Assembly (NCBI GenBank): GCA_028023455.1
Contig: JAQFVV010012404.1
Span: forward strand, 13,317,421 to 13,381,420
Length of the DNA stretch: 64,000 bases
Source: Epiperipatus broadwayi
Taxonomy: Eukaryota > Onychophora > Udeonychophora > Euonychophora > Peripatidae
Reading direction: 5' to 3'
How positions within the stretch are numbered: position 1 is the stretch's first letter; each line of letters starts with the position of its first letter. The position numbers and the translations under genes were made by a program. Below, piece by piece: positions 50,215 to 63,200 of this stretch. The notes below the pieces were generated by a model that saw only the letters and a list, made by a program, of their open reading frames with translations, did not search any database and was not told the origin of the DNA.

Positions 50215-51360
50215 CTGTTTTTATACATTTCATTGTAGATAAGTTTTTATTCATTTTATAGCATACTTTGCTATTATGGTTTGCTATGTAATAATGCATA
50301 ATTTAGCTCACTCTTACCCTCATGATATTCCAATAACGTAGTAATTATTTTTTACATGCATAACTTAGAATTTACTACGTTTTTATTCATTTCATTGTAG
50401 ATAACTTTTTATTCATTTTATAGCATACTTTGCAGATAACTTTTTATTCATTTGATAGCATACTTTGCTATTATGGTTTGCTATGTAATAATGCATAATT
50501 TAGCTCACTCTTACCCTCATGATATTCCAATAATGTAGTAATTATTTTTTACATGCATAACTTAGAATTTACTACATTTTTATTCGTTTCATTATAGATA
50601 ACTTTTTATTTATTTGATAGCATACTTTGCTATTATGGTTTGCTATGTAATAATGCATAATTTAGCTCACTCTTACCCTCATGATATTCCAATAATGTAG
50701 TAATTATTTTTTACATGCATAACTTAGAATTTACTACATTTTTATTCGTTTCATTATAGATAACTTTTTATTTATTTGATAGCATACTTTGCTATTATGG
50801 TTTGCTATGTAATAATGCATAATTTAGCTCACTCTTACCCTCATGATATTCCAATAATGTAGTAATTATTTTTTACATGCATAACTTAGAATTTACTACA
50901 TTTTTATTCGTTTCATTGTAGATAAGTTTTTATTCATTTTATAGCATACTTTGCTATTATGGTTTGCTATGTAATAATGCATAATTTAGCTCACTCTTAC
51001 CCTCATGATATTCCAATAATGTAGTAATTATTTTTTACATGCATAACTTAGAATTTACTACGTTTTTATTCATTTCATTGTAGATAACTTTTTATTCATT
51101 TTATAGCATACTTTGCAGATAACTTTTTATTCATCTTCCGATAGCATACTTTGCTATTATGGTTTGCTATGTAATAATGCATAATTTAGCTCACTCTTAC
51201 CCTCATGATATTCCAATAATGTAGTAATTATTTTTTACATGCATAACTTAGAATTTACTACATTTTTATTCGTTTCATTATAGATAACTTTTTATTCATT
51301 TGATGGCATACTTTGCTATTATGATTTCCTATGTAATAATGCATAATTTAGCTCACCCTT
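50215..51360 (+). repeat. 162 bp tandem repeat array, 7 units
   Basis: The word gcatactttgcta recurs at 50261, 50458, 50620, 50782, 50944, 51144 and 51306. Spacing is exactly 162 bp four times; the two longer gaps (197 and 200) contain an extra 35-38 bp partial copy that repeats 'agataactttttattcatt..atagcatactttgc'. The units are nearly identical. The same odd extra piece in the first and fifth intervals suggests that a multi-unit block was duplicated. Confidence 0.95.
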
Positions 51361-51590
51361 ACCAGTTGCTCCACATCATCATCATCAGTTATTTTGAAAT
51401 TGATTTTGCTCATGCATTTATATTTTCAACAATTTGCAAACTGTCTTCAAACTATCCACTCTGTTCTGTGAAACTAACAAGGTGAAAAAAATAAATACCT
51501 CACAATGCTGAATCAACAGTCATCATCATCTCCCACTCATATATAATAATTGCTTGTAATTCCTTTTGATTATTTATTTTATTTTATTTA

Positions 51591-51914
51591 CTATGTTGTT
51601 ATTCATTTTATTTTAGAAACAAATTTTTAAATTATTTATTTGCATATTTGGCAATTATGATCTGCCATGAAATAATGCATAATTTATCTCGCCCCACCCC
51701 TGATTTTTCAATAATATAGTCATTATTTTTTACCCCCATAACTTAGAATTTACTATGTTGTTATTCATTTTATTTTAGAAACAAATTTTTAAATTATTTA
51801 TTTGCATATTTGGCAATTATGATCTGCCATGAAATAATGCATAATTTATCTCGCCCCACCCCTGATTTTTCAATAATATAGTCATTATTTTTTACCCCCA
51901 TAACTTAGAATTTA
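51591..51914 (+). repeat. Diverged 162 bp repeat, 2 units
   Basis: Two near-identical 162 bp units (51591-51752 and 51753-51914) are clearly diverged relatives of the array upstream: gcatatttggcaattatgat for gcatactttgctattatgg, then the shared ataatgcataattta and ataacttagaatttacta. The sequence before this array (51521-51590) also matches the sequence before the first array (50144-50215). Confidence 0.93.
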
Positions 51915-51973
51915 CTAAAGTTATTACTGTTATTTTTTTTTTGATCCTCACTAAAACCTTGCATTTCTAATAG

Positions 51974-52098
51974 ATATCCCGCATAGAGGGCCTAGAAAAA
52001 CAACTGCTTGCAAAAATAGAACATATAGAGTGTCAAGCAGAAAAAAGAAATTGAAATGGTCACCTTTTGCCACATTACACCAACAATCTGTAACTCAG
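51974..52098 (+). other. Exon-like block inside piggyBac-like element
   Basis: A pyrimidine tract and AG (51972-51973) precede a 125 bp block that ends CAG before GTAGGT. One frame (two leftover bases, then 41 codons) is open throughout and encodes a very basic peptide with PHRGPRKTTACKNRTYRV and KKKLKWSPF. It could be a leftover transposase exon or a captured host exon. There is no partner exon and no recognised domain. Confidence 0.35.
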
Positions 52099-52439
52099 GT
52101 AGGTCATGTTATATATTATTTTTTTCTGCATTTTATGACGAATGTGATGAAGCTGTCTATGAAATTGTCATTTTAGGCTATATCTTTCAAAATTGAGAGT
52201 TTGTGAACCAATGTAAAAATAAAGATATTTAAAAATGTGAAAAATCTCCTTTCTTTAATTATTTTTTTGTGGTAATGACTATTTTATCAGCTTCATTACA
52301 TTCTTTCATATTTGCACTTTCTAAAAATGTATATATATTTGTTATTTATTGTAATAAATTAGACATTTCATTTAAAATTGTATGTCCTGTAATTTTTTCT
52401 GTGAATTCAAAATGGCCGTTCAGGTCTCTAGGGGTTTAA

Positions 52440-53111
52440 AAACTAACAAAATAAAAACTAATGACAATTACTTTAATAAATAAAATATTTTCTAGTATAA
52501 TTATTGTTTAATAATTCACCAGTTCAATACTCCATTAATTCACTAAAATGTAATTAAGCTGATTTTTAACACTATTATTTATGAAATTAAATATTTGGAT
52601 ATGAGATATGATATTTAATGGTTTAATGAAGCATATGAATGAAAAATGAAGTTGAATAATGATATTGACATACATGAATATTTACAAATAATGCACTATA
52701 GACACTAAATTGATATGACTAAATGACTATTTTAATGATGATGAGTGAAACATATTTCACTGCTTATACTATAAATTAAAATATAAAAAGCAAATAAACT
52801 AGAGAATCATTTAAACAAGTCTTAATATTTATTTGTGAACAAATAAAACAAATTAGCATCAACTCAAACTGAACTGACTATGACAAACCACCCCCATCCT
52901 ATCATTAATTATACCTAAAGTAAGATACTAAACATCTAATAATTTCCAAATTACATATACAAGTACTTTTAATCATAGTTTTAAGTTATAAATAAAAATT
53001 TTTTTTAAAAATTTCACGTTATTTCATTTTTTTAAATAAGATAATATCAGATGTTACTGATATAGCATTACACAATTCCCATTAATATTTCTGTTGCCAA
53101 ACCAGAAGGTC

Positions 53112-53156
<45 letters not shown>

Positions 53157-54300
53157 AACAAAAAATAAGTAAATTCATTAAATATCATCTTATTTAGAAC
53201 AAATATATTTAAAATTATAGAAATATGATAAAATATTACATGAAGTATATAGTAGATAAACATATAATAATATAACAAAAATATATCAAATTATTCAGTT
53301 ATAAAGTAGTGTTACATATCTAAATAGGTATTTAATATGTATATATGTAAAAATGAATATATAAGAATACATATTAAACATTGCTTTATATATGATTTTA
53401 AAGTTATTTTTTGAATTGTTTTACTCATTACAGAATATGTTCATATGCAATTGTAAGTCATTGGCTTTAACCATTTTGTAATAGAATGCAATATTACAAA
53501 ATTTTTCAATTACAGTTTCTAAAGAAGTCTAAAGCTGAAACAAAAAGAGGAAATATATATATATATATTTAAAAAGTGCAATAAAGAAAAAGGCAGTGTT
53601 AATATAAAATTATGTTAAGGTTTGTGACAAGTAGTGAGAAAATACAACCAATAAAAATCAAATATTATATCACCTGATCATATTATCTTGTTGCCTACAT
53701 GTCCTGGCTATCTTTAAGGAGAGAACTTGAGAGTAAATTTTATGAGATATGTTCTAAATTTTTTGGCTGATCACTAAAAGTTACTATATTGAGGTTCAAA
53801 CTTTATACATTTTTTGTATATGGGTATCTCAGCAAAAAGATGGTTAGTTTTTTTCCAAGCTACATGAAGTATTAACTCTAAATCAACATATGCTATTGTG
53901 TCTGGATTACAAATTATGATATGAAATGCAGCAGTGTGTTTTGTACCTTCATAAATCATTTTTAGTGCTCTCCCTACCACCACAAAATAATAAAAACTAT
54001 TTAAAAATACTTTTGAGACTCATACTTTCACTTGTAATCATTTCAAACATTTCAATAACAGTTTTTCCCAACTTTAAGCTAAATTTAATATTATCATATT
54101 ATTCCATCATGAATTAAGTTACAAAACATGATTGTTTTCTATTCCCTCATGTCAGCCGTTTGATGACATTAATGCTAATCAAAAACACATACATATTACA
54201 ATTCTGGGCCAGGCCTGTGATTCTATATAAATATCGACTTTTTTAGTTTTGTAATAGGAAATTAGAGGAACTAATAGTAAATAATATTATTATTTAAAAA
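52440..54300. other. AT-rich DNA, no gene recognised
   Basis: It contains a (TA)n tract at 53113-53150. The part 53680-53990 is less AT-biased and has a 69-codon minus-strand frame (53774-53983) with ordinary-looking composition, but no domain I recognise. Nothing else is seen. Confidence 0.4.
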
Positions 54301-54309
54301 ACAAAAATT

Positions 54310-55425
54310 TAGAAATTCACATTAAATTTAAAAATGATACCCGAACAATTGACATTTTTTGGACAGTAATTAATCATAAAATTGGTTGTTTTTGTTTGTG
54401 TGTATCTATAAAAAGTTATGGTATTTTTTTAATAAAAAATAATATGAAATTATACATTTTTCAATTTACACAAAATTTCTACATTCATGCTAAATTTAAT
54501 AATGATAACCGAGTAATTAGCTTTTTTTTTTGACAGTAATTAATCAGAAAGTGGGTTCTTTTTGTTAGTGTGTATATATAAAAAGTACCATTCTTTAAAT
54601 ACTACATTTAAAAATGATACCCGACTATTTTGCATTTTTTTGGACAGTAATGAATCAGAAAGTGGATTGAGTGTGTAGATATCAAATGCCGTTATATTAT
54701 TTAAATACTAAATTTAAAAATGATATCCGAATAACTTTTTTTTTGGTATTGACAGTTTATTTTCTTTGTGTGTATATATAGAAAAAGTTACGATCTTTTT
54801 TGAATAGAAAATAATACGCAATTCTACATTATTCAATTTACCCACAACATTTAAAAATTCACACTCAATTTTCAAATGATGCCCAACTAATTTGCTTCTT
54901 TTTTTGGACAGTAATCAATCAGAAAGTGGGTTCTTTTTGTTAGTGTGTATATATAAAAAGGACCGTCATTGAAATTCTCAATTTACAAATGATACCCGAC
55001 TAATTTGCTTTTTTTTTTTTGAAAGTAATGAATCAAAAAGTGGGTTCTTTTTGTTAGTGTGTACATATAAAAAGGTACCGTTATTTAAATACTAAATTTA
55101 AAAATGATACCCGACTATTTTGCATTTTTTTGACTAATTAATCAGAAAGTGGGTTTTTTTTTTTGTTATTGTGAATATATATAAAAAGTACTGTAATTCA
55201 AATACTACATTTAAAAATCAAACCCGACTAATTTGTTTTCTTTTTTTGGACAGTAATTAATCAGAAACTGGGTTGTTTTTGTTAATGTGTGTATATATTA
55301 AAACTAATCTTATTTAAATAATAAATGTAAAAATAATACCCGACTAATGTTCTTTTTTTTTGGACAGTAATTAATAATCAGACCCTGTGTTGTTTTTGTT
55401 TATGCATATATATCAAAAGTAACTT
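54310..55425 (+). repeat. Diverged tandem repeat, about 114 bp, 9 units
   Basis: The core 'aaaaatgatacccgacta' recurs, with changes, at about 54339, 54507, 54619, 54725, 54881, 54994, 55109, 55222 and 55338. Usual spacing is 106-116 bp; two units are about 160 bp because of an extra 45-50 bp after the 'aaaaagt' end. Each unit continues tttttttggacagtaat, taatcagaaagtgggtt and gtgtgtatatataaaaagt. The divergence between units makes this an old array. No ORF. Confidence 0.9.
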
Positions 55426-55764
55426 GTCACAGATGAATTCTCGTGAAAACGTTACTTTTTGTGTGATTGTCAAAATACTGCTCTATTGCACCCTTAAAAG
55501 CAATTTTTGAGCATTACCCATTTGTAATGGAACCTTCACGACATTGTTAATAAAGTTACAATGTAACAGTAGATTCGAGCACTTGAAAAAAAAACCTTTG
55601 TAATGAAATTTTAAATAATTACAACAGGCTAAAGTCCACACACTCTCACAGAAAAGTATAGAGAAAATAGACATTCTAGTATTACTATAAAGTTAATAAC
55701 ACAACCAACTATGGCAGGCATTAAGGCATTTGTCTGTGCTTTTAGCATAAAAAAATGCCAAACC

Positions 55765-55880
55765 GGCAGGGACTCTTTGTGTTTTATCATAGAAAGAAGC
55801 CTCTTAGGTTGGCTAAGGCTGCCACAAGGACTCTTTCTGTGTTTTATCATAGAAAGAAGCATCTTAGGTTGGGTATAGGC
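55765..55880. repeat. Two-copy tandem repeat of about 59 bp
   Basis: The phrases gactcttt, gtgttttatcatagaaagaagc and tcttaggttgg appear twice in the same order, starting at 55771 and 55829. Confidence 0.9.
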
Positions 55881-55907
55881 CACTGAAATGGTATATTTCT
55901 AGGAATT

Positions 55908-56017
55908 TTTTTTCTCATATGTCATAGCATCGGCCAGGACACGAACCCACGACCATCTGCAAACAACTACTTGCTTGCAAGGTTGTTGCAATGACTTCCC
56001 AGCTAACAACGCTTGAC
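55908..56017 (-). mobile_element. tRNA-derived SINE
   Basis: A 15 bp target duplication, ATATTTCTAGGAATT, flanks the insert (55893-55907 and 56018-56032). On the minus strand the insert starts GTCAAGCG, carries an A-box-like TAGCTGGGAAG, a B-box GGTTCGTGTCC (one base off the usual GGTTCGANNCC), and ends in an A run directly before the target duplication. These are the marks of a tRNA-headed SINE mobilised by LINE-type reverse transcription. At about 110 bp it is little more than the tRNA-related head plus a short tail. Pol III would transcribe it from the internal A and B boxes. Which tRNA it came from is not clear. Confidence 0.85.
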
Positions 56018-56032
56018 ATATTTCTAGGAATT

Positions 56033-56217
56033 GACCTAGAAATAGTACCATCATGCAGCTGACATGAGGGAATAAAAAACAACACAAAACATACTGCCAT
56101 ATTCTATGACATAACTTGTGATTCATATAAGCTAATGCCTTAAAATGTTTGTGGAAAATAGCAAATCCATGTTAGCAAATAACACATGATGGTTTTTTAG
56201 GTAGCTATCTTTTCACT

Positions 56218-56251
<34 letters not shown>

Positions 56252-57157
56252 ATTAACACCCAACACTGGTTCATTAAATAAATAAAATACTCTTAATCAA
56301 AAAAAAAGTTTATATTGTGCTTTGAATTGAGAATATGTCACTTACTTGAGGAACCAATGTTGGGATGTCAATCTAATGTATTTCTTAATATAATCCATTA
56401 GAAAAAGATAATGTTTATATATATGTAATAATCTTCCAGAATGTGACCAAGTAACCATAAACTAAACTATAGGTCTAAAAACAAGTCTAAATCAATACAA
56501 GATCTCTAATTCATTAAATAAGCATATAATCTCAGGTAAGTCCTCTCATAGGCTAAGTAAACAATAACTAAATATATTATTTTACAAGATGTGGATAGAC
56601 CAATGATTGATTGATAATTCATGGTTATTTTATACACACAATAATAATGAATAAAATAATTCAATTGTAAAGAATACTAACTTTGCAATGATAATCTAAA
56701 ATAATAAAATAATTTAGATTTTTTTTATACATAAGTTAAATATAATGCACACTTATAGTATATTATACCTGTGGTATATTTAGATTATACAAATAAATAA
56801 ATAATGAAAAATCTCCTGCGGCTTGGATTTAATAATCAGTGATATATACTAAGAATAATGAGCACATTTGAATGGACTAATAATATAGTCATTGCTAGTA
56901 ATATAATAAGATATATCTACATTAAAGTTAGGCACAATTTCTAAATATATAATTTATACTTTAAACATTATAATACAAAGGAGTATGTTGTATTAGTCTT
57001 AGCTAGCTAAAGCTTGTGGAGTAGAGAAATAGCAACTCAATACTTTACTCAACACATAATCATTTGAATATATATATATGTTGATACGAAGATTTTCACG
57101 GGTTGCATATATAAAAGACATATTTTGCGGGTTCATCCATGTTAAAATATTTTAAAA
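56033..57157. other. AT-rich DNA, no gene recognised
   Basis: It contains an (AC)n microsatellite at 56220-56248 and otherwise unassigned AT-rich DNA. Confidence 0.5.
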
Positions 57158-57245
57158 ATACTGACGTTTCGACTTGGTAACACAAGTCATCCACTGAGTG
57201 ATGACTCAGTGGATGATTTGTGTGACCAAGTCAAAATGTCAGTAT
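57158..57245. repeat. 41 bp inverted repeat (hairpin), Penelope-like end
   Basis: Arms 57158-57198 and 57205-57245 are inverted copies matching at 37 of 41 positions around a six-base loop. The minus strand contains CCAAGTCGAAACGTCAGTA after a short stem CTTG/CAAG. The 'GTCGAAACGTC' wording is known from terminal repeats of Penelope-like elements, whose hammerheads contain GAAAC next to a GUC. The CUGANGA box is not intact here (GGATGA), so no ribozyme is claimed. Confidence 0.6.
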
Positions 57246-60200
57246 ATCAATATTTAGGGGATAGGGAGTATTATCATACAAATGCCTTTTATGACACACA
57301 ACTTGGAATACCTCAATATTTATGGATGATGAGAAAACAAATCTATGCTAAAGAGGGCAGGGCAATACTGGATCACTGCTACACATAGACAAGTGTCCCA
57401 TTAGCATCTACCACTAATATAAGGAAAGGCCTAACAAATAATATCTCAGCAAAATGAGAAATCATTAATATAATTGCCACAATAAATACTTGATTAAAAG
57501 CAGAAATACCTCTAATGAATGAAAGTAAAGGCCTTGAGATAATAATTAAATGGCAAAGCTTAAAGAACATCTGCTCATATTTATGATTCATATAACAAAA
57601 TGTAATCAAAAGATCGATACAAACATTTGTATGAAGATAAATAAATATTCAATTTTAAAGTTATAATCATAATAATAGAAACTATACCCCAATCCAAAGC
57701 AAAATATACAATATATATCAAAGCAGCAAACCTACCCTTATAAACGTTTATAAAGCATACATAAGTTCCCGCTGCAGTCTCTCAAAATACAATAAACATG
57801 AATAAAACCATTTATATACACCACCTTTAAATACAGGATTATATATGTTAGATATACCTGAATAAAGAAAAAAATAAAAATAAGATTAACAAAATATTAA
57901 ATGTACATAACATTTCAAACATTGTAATAATAAAATATAAAAGGCAAAAAAAAATTTTTTTTTCTTCTTCTCCGGAGTGAAAGTGATTTTCTCCAATTAT
58001 AAGTTTGATTACTTTAATGACCATTTATCTTGTTTTACTTATTTAAGAGCACATTATCAAGAATGATTCTAAATGATCATATATATTCTCACTAGGAGAT
58101 TGGAGATTTTGCCATAATAATGAGTTCACATTAGTTAACATAATACAGCAGGATGATGATTTCTTTTGAGAGATTTTAAAAAATCATGTTGACTTTATAA
58201 TAGAAGGACAATTTATAAGCATGTCACAACATTGCAAAGATTAAAGTGATTGTTTAAATTAAACAACAAATTAAATATATCTCACAATGAAAACATATAT
58301 TAAAGTTGCATACAAAGAAAAGGAGTTATATACTTTATATAGGCAGACTATAATTATGACAGATCAATTACAAATACATAATATAAATGAATTATATGAA
58401 ATAAGTTGCAAACTTATGTATCAGAGTGGGTGTATTAATATAACAACTTCATTATAAGCCAATACATATATCCAAATGTAGTTATTTTCCAGAATCAGGT
58501 ACTATAAATCAAAGCATATATTTGAATACAGGTATAAAAAATAAGCAAGATATAATAAATGTAAATCCATAATTATATTTTATAATGAGCTATAAACATC
58601 TTAGTAATAGATTAATCAAATAAATTCAATAAAATTCATTGCAAAATAGTATACATTTTTTATTTTCAGATAAAATATTATAATAAGATTAAGTAAAATT
58701 GAAAAAGTTTGCAAGATAACAAGACATATAATATCTCTAATTGCATTGTTGAAGTTTCAACTCCTGTCTCCATAGAAAAATTGCTTTTTCCTATGTTTGT
58801 AGAAATTTAGAGAGATTAAAGTAAAGTAGCATAACTTGAAAGGAGTTTGGTTGCTTGGGTAAGTCTCCTTTTAATAGCACATATTGTTTTGCCCTCCAAA
58901 ACAATTAAAACTTAATCAACTTGGTTGTAAAATTTAACAAGCAAAAATAATATTAGTGTGACAAATCGATAGTGATGATGAAGAAGTGTATTTTATGCTT
59001 TTAAAATTGCCCATTTTATACTCCTTTGAGAGTAACATTTGATTCCAATTAAGACAATTAACAGAAGAGGGGTTATTACAATTGACAGCAATCTAAAAAG
59101 ATTTGCACCAAAAATGATTTATATATAATTTAAATAAATATGAAGAAAAGTGATTTTAAGTGTTTTTTTTTATAGTAAAAATATATTTTTTCTTTTTTAA
59201 AAAATACAATTATTTGTTAATCAAGACATTAGAAATTAAAATTATCTAACTTCAAATAATAATAAAAGGGAAGAAAAAATAATAACTCTTTTCCTTTTGT
59301 TTTAATAGGAAGTTGACATCAGATAAATTTATAAAAGTTAGGCTTAACTTTTCAAAGTCAGTGGTTGGGTAGATAGCAACCTAAGAATTGACATATTTTT
59401 AAATCAAATAAAAATGCAATTATACAGCTTTAAATACATAAAATGGAGCAATACATTATTCAATTATGTTAATAGAGATAGTATCAGCTAACCTTTTAGA
59501 ACTATAATATAAAAAAAACTTTGGATACTAGATTGTATCTGTATTTATTTTTACAGAAAATAAATTGTTACAATAAATATATATAACCTTCTGTTTGAAT
59601 ATAGTTTGTAGCAAAATAAAATTACGTTTTTGCTTATTTATTAATAAATATTACTTTCTAAATAATAAATTTAAAAGGCAAATTTAGCAAAAAAAAAAAA
59701 TAAAAAAAATTTCTAATTTGACTTATAATTTTTTATTTTTGTTTTCTAATGCATATACTTTGATAAAACAAAAAAAAAAAACTGTATTTTTAATATTATT
59801 TGTATATTTCATTTTATATTATGCAACAAATTAATGGAATAAAATAAAAATAAAAAAAATAGTTGTAAAAATAAAATAAAAATGCCTTTTTTCTTTTAAC
59901 ATAATGTTAAAAATGTCCACAAAAATGCTCAATCTTTAGTACTTTCTTAATTTTTAATTGATTCTGTCACCTGTTGGAAAAAATAAAATATGGAATCACT
60001 AGTGTTAAGATGAAATCATTCAACACAAAACTGTATTAAAATCTTGTTTCTAATAGATATAATGCTAAAGTGTATCATTATATGATGATTTTCATAAAGA
60101 TAGGAATTCTACTATTGCATCCTTATCAAGAAAAATTAAATTACATTCTTTTTTAACAAATTTATATTATTATATATAATTAATATACAAAATAGTCTTA

Positions 60201-63200
60201 TATCATAGCACTGTATACTAATATAATAGAACTATCTCTTAGGATCTATTGTTTATTCATACTTTTTATTGGAGTAGTGCAAAAACATTGCTTTGAACAG
60301 CATATGTAAAATGTACAGATAATATAGTGATGTTTGTGGTTTATTGTACATTTTTTTGATGTTTTACTGTTTTTGCAAGATATCATTAATAAATCGATTT
60401 ATATTATTTATTTGTGTATTAAATGCTAAATCTTATTTAATTAAATCATTTTCTGTTATAGTTTATAATCAAGACATACTATAAGGTTCCCCTAGATTTT
60501 ATCATTTTACAATAGCAATTGATTTTTAGAATATAAAAAATTTTCACTTAGAGATGTTCTAGTTATGTTAATGGTGTGGTGAAAGTAGAAATTAAAGAAA
60601 AATATGTATAAAATTGTATTACTTATTGGTATCTAATTAATGATTTTATAGTCATATGATGTCAATCAATAATTGGTTGACATGATGTCATTGAGTCACT
60701 GACTTCCATATTAAAAATTCTAATATAAATATGCTTTATATTGATTATCAAGCAATGAAATTATTCAAGTTATTAGAATCAAATATTTACTGTCACTTAG
60801 ATATCATAAAAAATCTTAATGCTGTGAAAAGGACTTTTATAAATAACAGATCAGTTAATGAACAGTATATGATGTATTCCTGCCTTGCATGGTTTAGAAA
60901 ATTGATAATTGGTCTTGAATCTACTGTAACTTTAGTAATGAAAATAAAATTTCAGTTTATTTAATTAAGTGGAATTATCTTTCTCATACAATCATTGAAT
61001 ATCACTCAGCAGCCTGATTATTTATTTGAAGCATATTTTTATTTTATATTTGTTGTATAGATGAGTCATCATTTGATATAAATTTACTTTCTAAATCATA
61101 AATGCAGATTAATTAGTCAAGTTTTCTATAAAGTGTTTTTTTTTTTTAAAATTTCAAATTTTGTAACGTATAACAAAAAAATTTCAACCGCTACTTCAAA
61201 AAGGTTAACCACCATAATTTAAATTCTCTCTTTTTTTTTAATTCATAATTTTATAATCAAATTAGGTATGCAAATGAGATACTTTACTGGCTTTATTTGT
61301 AAATAAAAATTACTTCTATAAGTGAAATATGTTTATAATCTTTAAAACTAACGTCATTCTTTCTACCTGTCATTAACTCGATTATTCACTCTGGACATTG
61401 AAAGATTTGATGAACATAAATGAAATCCCTCGTGGAATATAAACAAATTATTTACTCAGAAGAAATACTTATGAAAGTAAATATTTTATATTGTTTTGTT
61501 AGAGTTTTTATGAGTGTTAAAAAAAACAGTTAGATTCAGTATTTTATTATCGTACAATGGAAATAAATATAATCTATTGCGTTGCCTTCTACATATATTC
61601 ATTTGGCATTGACCTTTTATTTTCCTCAGCGCATACATAAATATATATTTAATTGAGCAAGATAACAAGATCCCCCCCCCCCCAAAGCTTTATTTTTATT
61701 AAATTATGATTTTATGGTTAAAAGCTTATTTAGGTGTTATTTGTATATTCAGTAATTTAATTTTTAAAGATACATTGTGTATGTGCTATCAATAATTGTG
61801 TACTGTATAGAAAACAATACTAGTTTCTTTTAAAAGTTACTTTATAAATTTTTATTTTTTTAATGTGCAATTTTTTTCCATTGTTTTATTAATACATATA
61901 TTTGTCAGTAATATATATAATTTCAGATTATTAAAGTATTTTTGTTGAAGTTATTGTAATTATTGCTTTATGCACAGTAACATACATTTCAGGATAGCTT
62001 AATTTCTTTCTTCAAGTTCTGACATGTTACATAATCTTTGTTATTAATATTATTACTGTTCAATAAAATTATCTATTTCTTTAAATCATCATTCAATTAT
62101 GTTTTATAAAACATTTAGTGTACACATACTATTATATCTATATATTAATCCAGAAAACAATATTATATATCAAGCAGCATTAGCTTACATACCATTTGGC
62201 AATTCAGATGAATTTAAAATAAATTTCAAATGGAAGAATATTTTTTAACTATTTTTCAACTCTTACTTCAATAAGGATTTCTTTAATTATTACTATAATT
62301 TTGCTATTGATGTAAAAAATATTTGTCTAAGAGTTAAATAATTTTTTAAGAAATACTCTGCATCAGTTAGTTCTTTTATGCCCTAATAGAGTTTCCATTT
62401 TCACCTTCTTTTAAACAGATTACTGAAGATCAAATATCCATTTTGCTTCTTACATTGATGACATTTTAAAAATAGAATCTCCAAAATATTAATTAATATA
62501 CAATATAAATGCAGGGTTTTCAAATCATTTAATTAAACAAATGTATTTTTATGGTAGCTAGTTATGAGACTGCTCTAGTATATTTTTTTAGTATATCAAT
62601 AAACCTATATAAAATCAAATTAAGTCAGTATCACACCCAATTGATAATTAATAGATTACAAAACTAGCTTAAATCCCTTGCTCCAAAACTATTCTAATCT
62701 ATCATTAAAAATAAATAGAATTAGTGTGATTTTTTTTGATTTTTTTCCTAATAGAAGCTCATAATTGTATATATCGAAAGTGATGACTGAAAAATTAACC
62801 AAATCACATTTTCCTGGGTATGTTAGTTCATTTTCTGTCATTTAACTCAATATGAAAGTCTCTCAGTCATGTTGGCTATAATTTTTTGTGTTTCTATATC
62901 CCTTTTATCACAACAAAAATTTATATTGTTACATTTTTTAATATTTGTTTTTAGTCAATACATTCATCATTTAATAATCTACCACTGACATTGTCTCAAT
63001 GATTTCTATATCATTCTTGCCAAATTAGAAAGATAAATCAATTCAGAATGTGTTTGTTTTTCATTATTAAGATTCTAAACATTTCCAAAATATATGATTG
63101 TTCTGATAAATGTTTTTTTCATAGCCAGGTTTAATTTTTCTAGTCAACTTATTATTGATAATAAAAATGTTTTTTTTATCTTTTTAAATGTCACATCTAT

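Larger units (their letters stand above)
49768..52435. mobile_element. piggyBac-like non-autonomous element
   Basis: TTAA flanks both ends (49764-49767 and 52436-52439). The left end is CCCTTTGAGACCGAAAACCG and the right end, reversed, ACCCCTAGAGACCTGAACGG, sharing CCC and GAGACC with one extra base. Ends starting with CCC next to TTAA fit the piggyBac superfamily. The left 350 bp carry several CG words (gaccgcaatagcg, cgtatacgtcac) unlike the host sequence, and run into a possible splice donor near 50127 (ctgtaagt). The interior is dominated by a 162 bp satellite. An exon-like block at 51974-52098 follows. No transposase is present. Confidence 0.65.

Noticed and set aside
50215-51914. Regular 162 bp repeats as a CRISPR-like array
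   Set aside because: The units are contiguous with no unique spacers, and this is a eukaryotic genome; it is a satellite.
53774-53983. 69-aa minus-strand frame with ordinary composition
   Set aside because: No recognised family and no neighbouring exon; left as unassigned sequence.
57170-57245. Canonical hammerhead in the 57.2 kb hairpin
   Set aside because: The CUGANGA box is not present (GGATGA) and stem I does not pair, so only a Penelope-like resemblance is kept.
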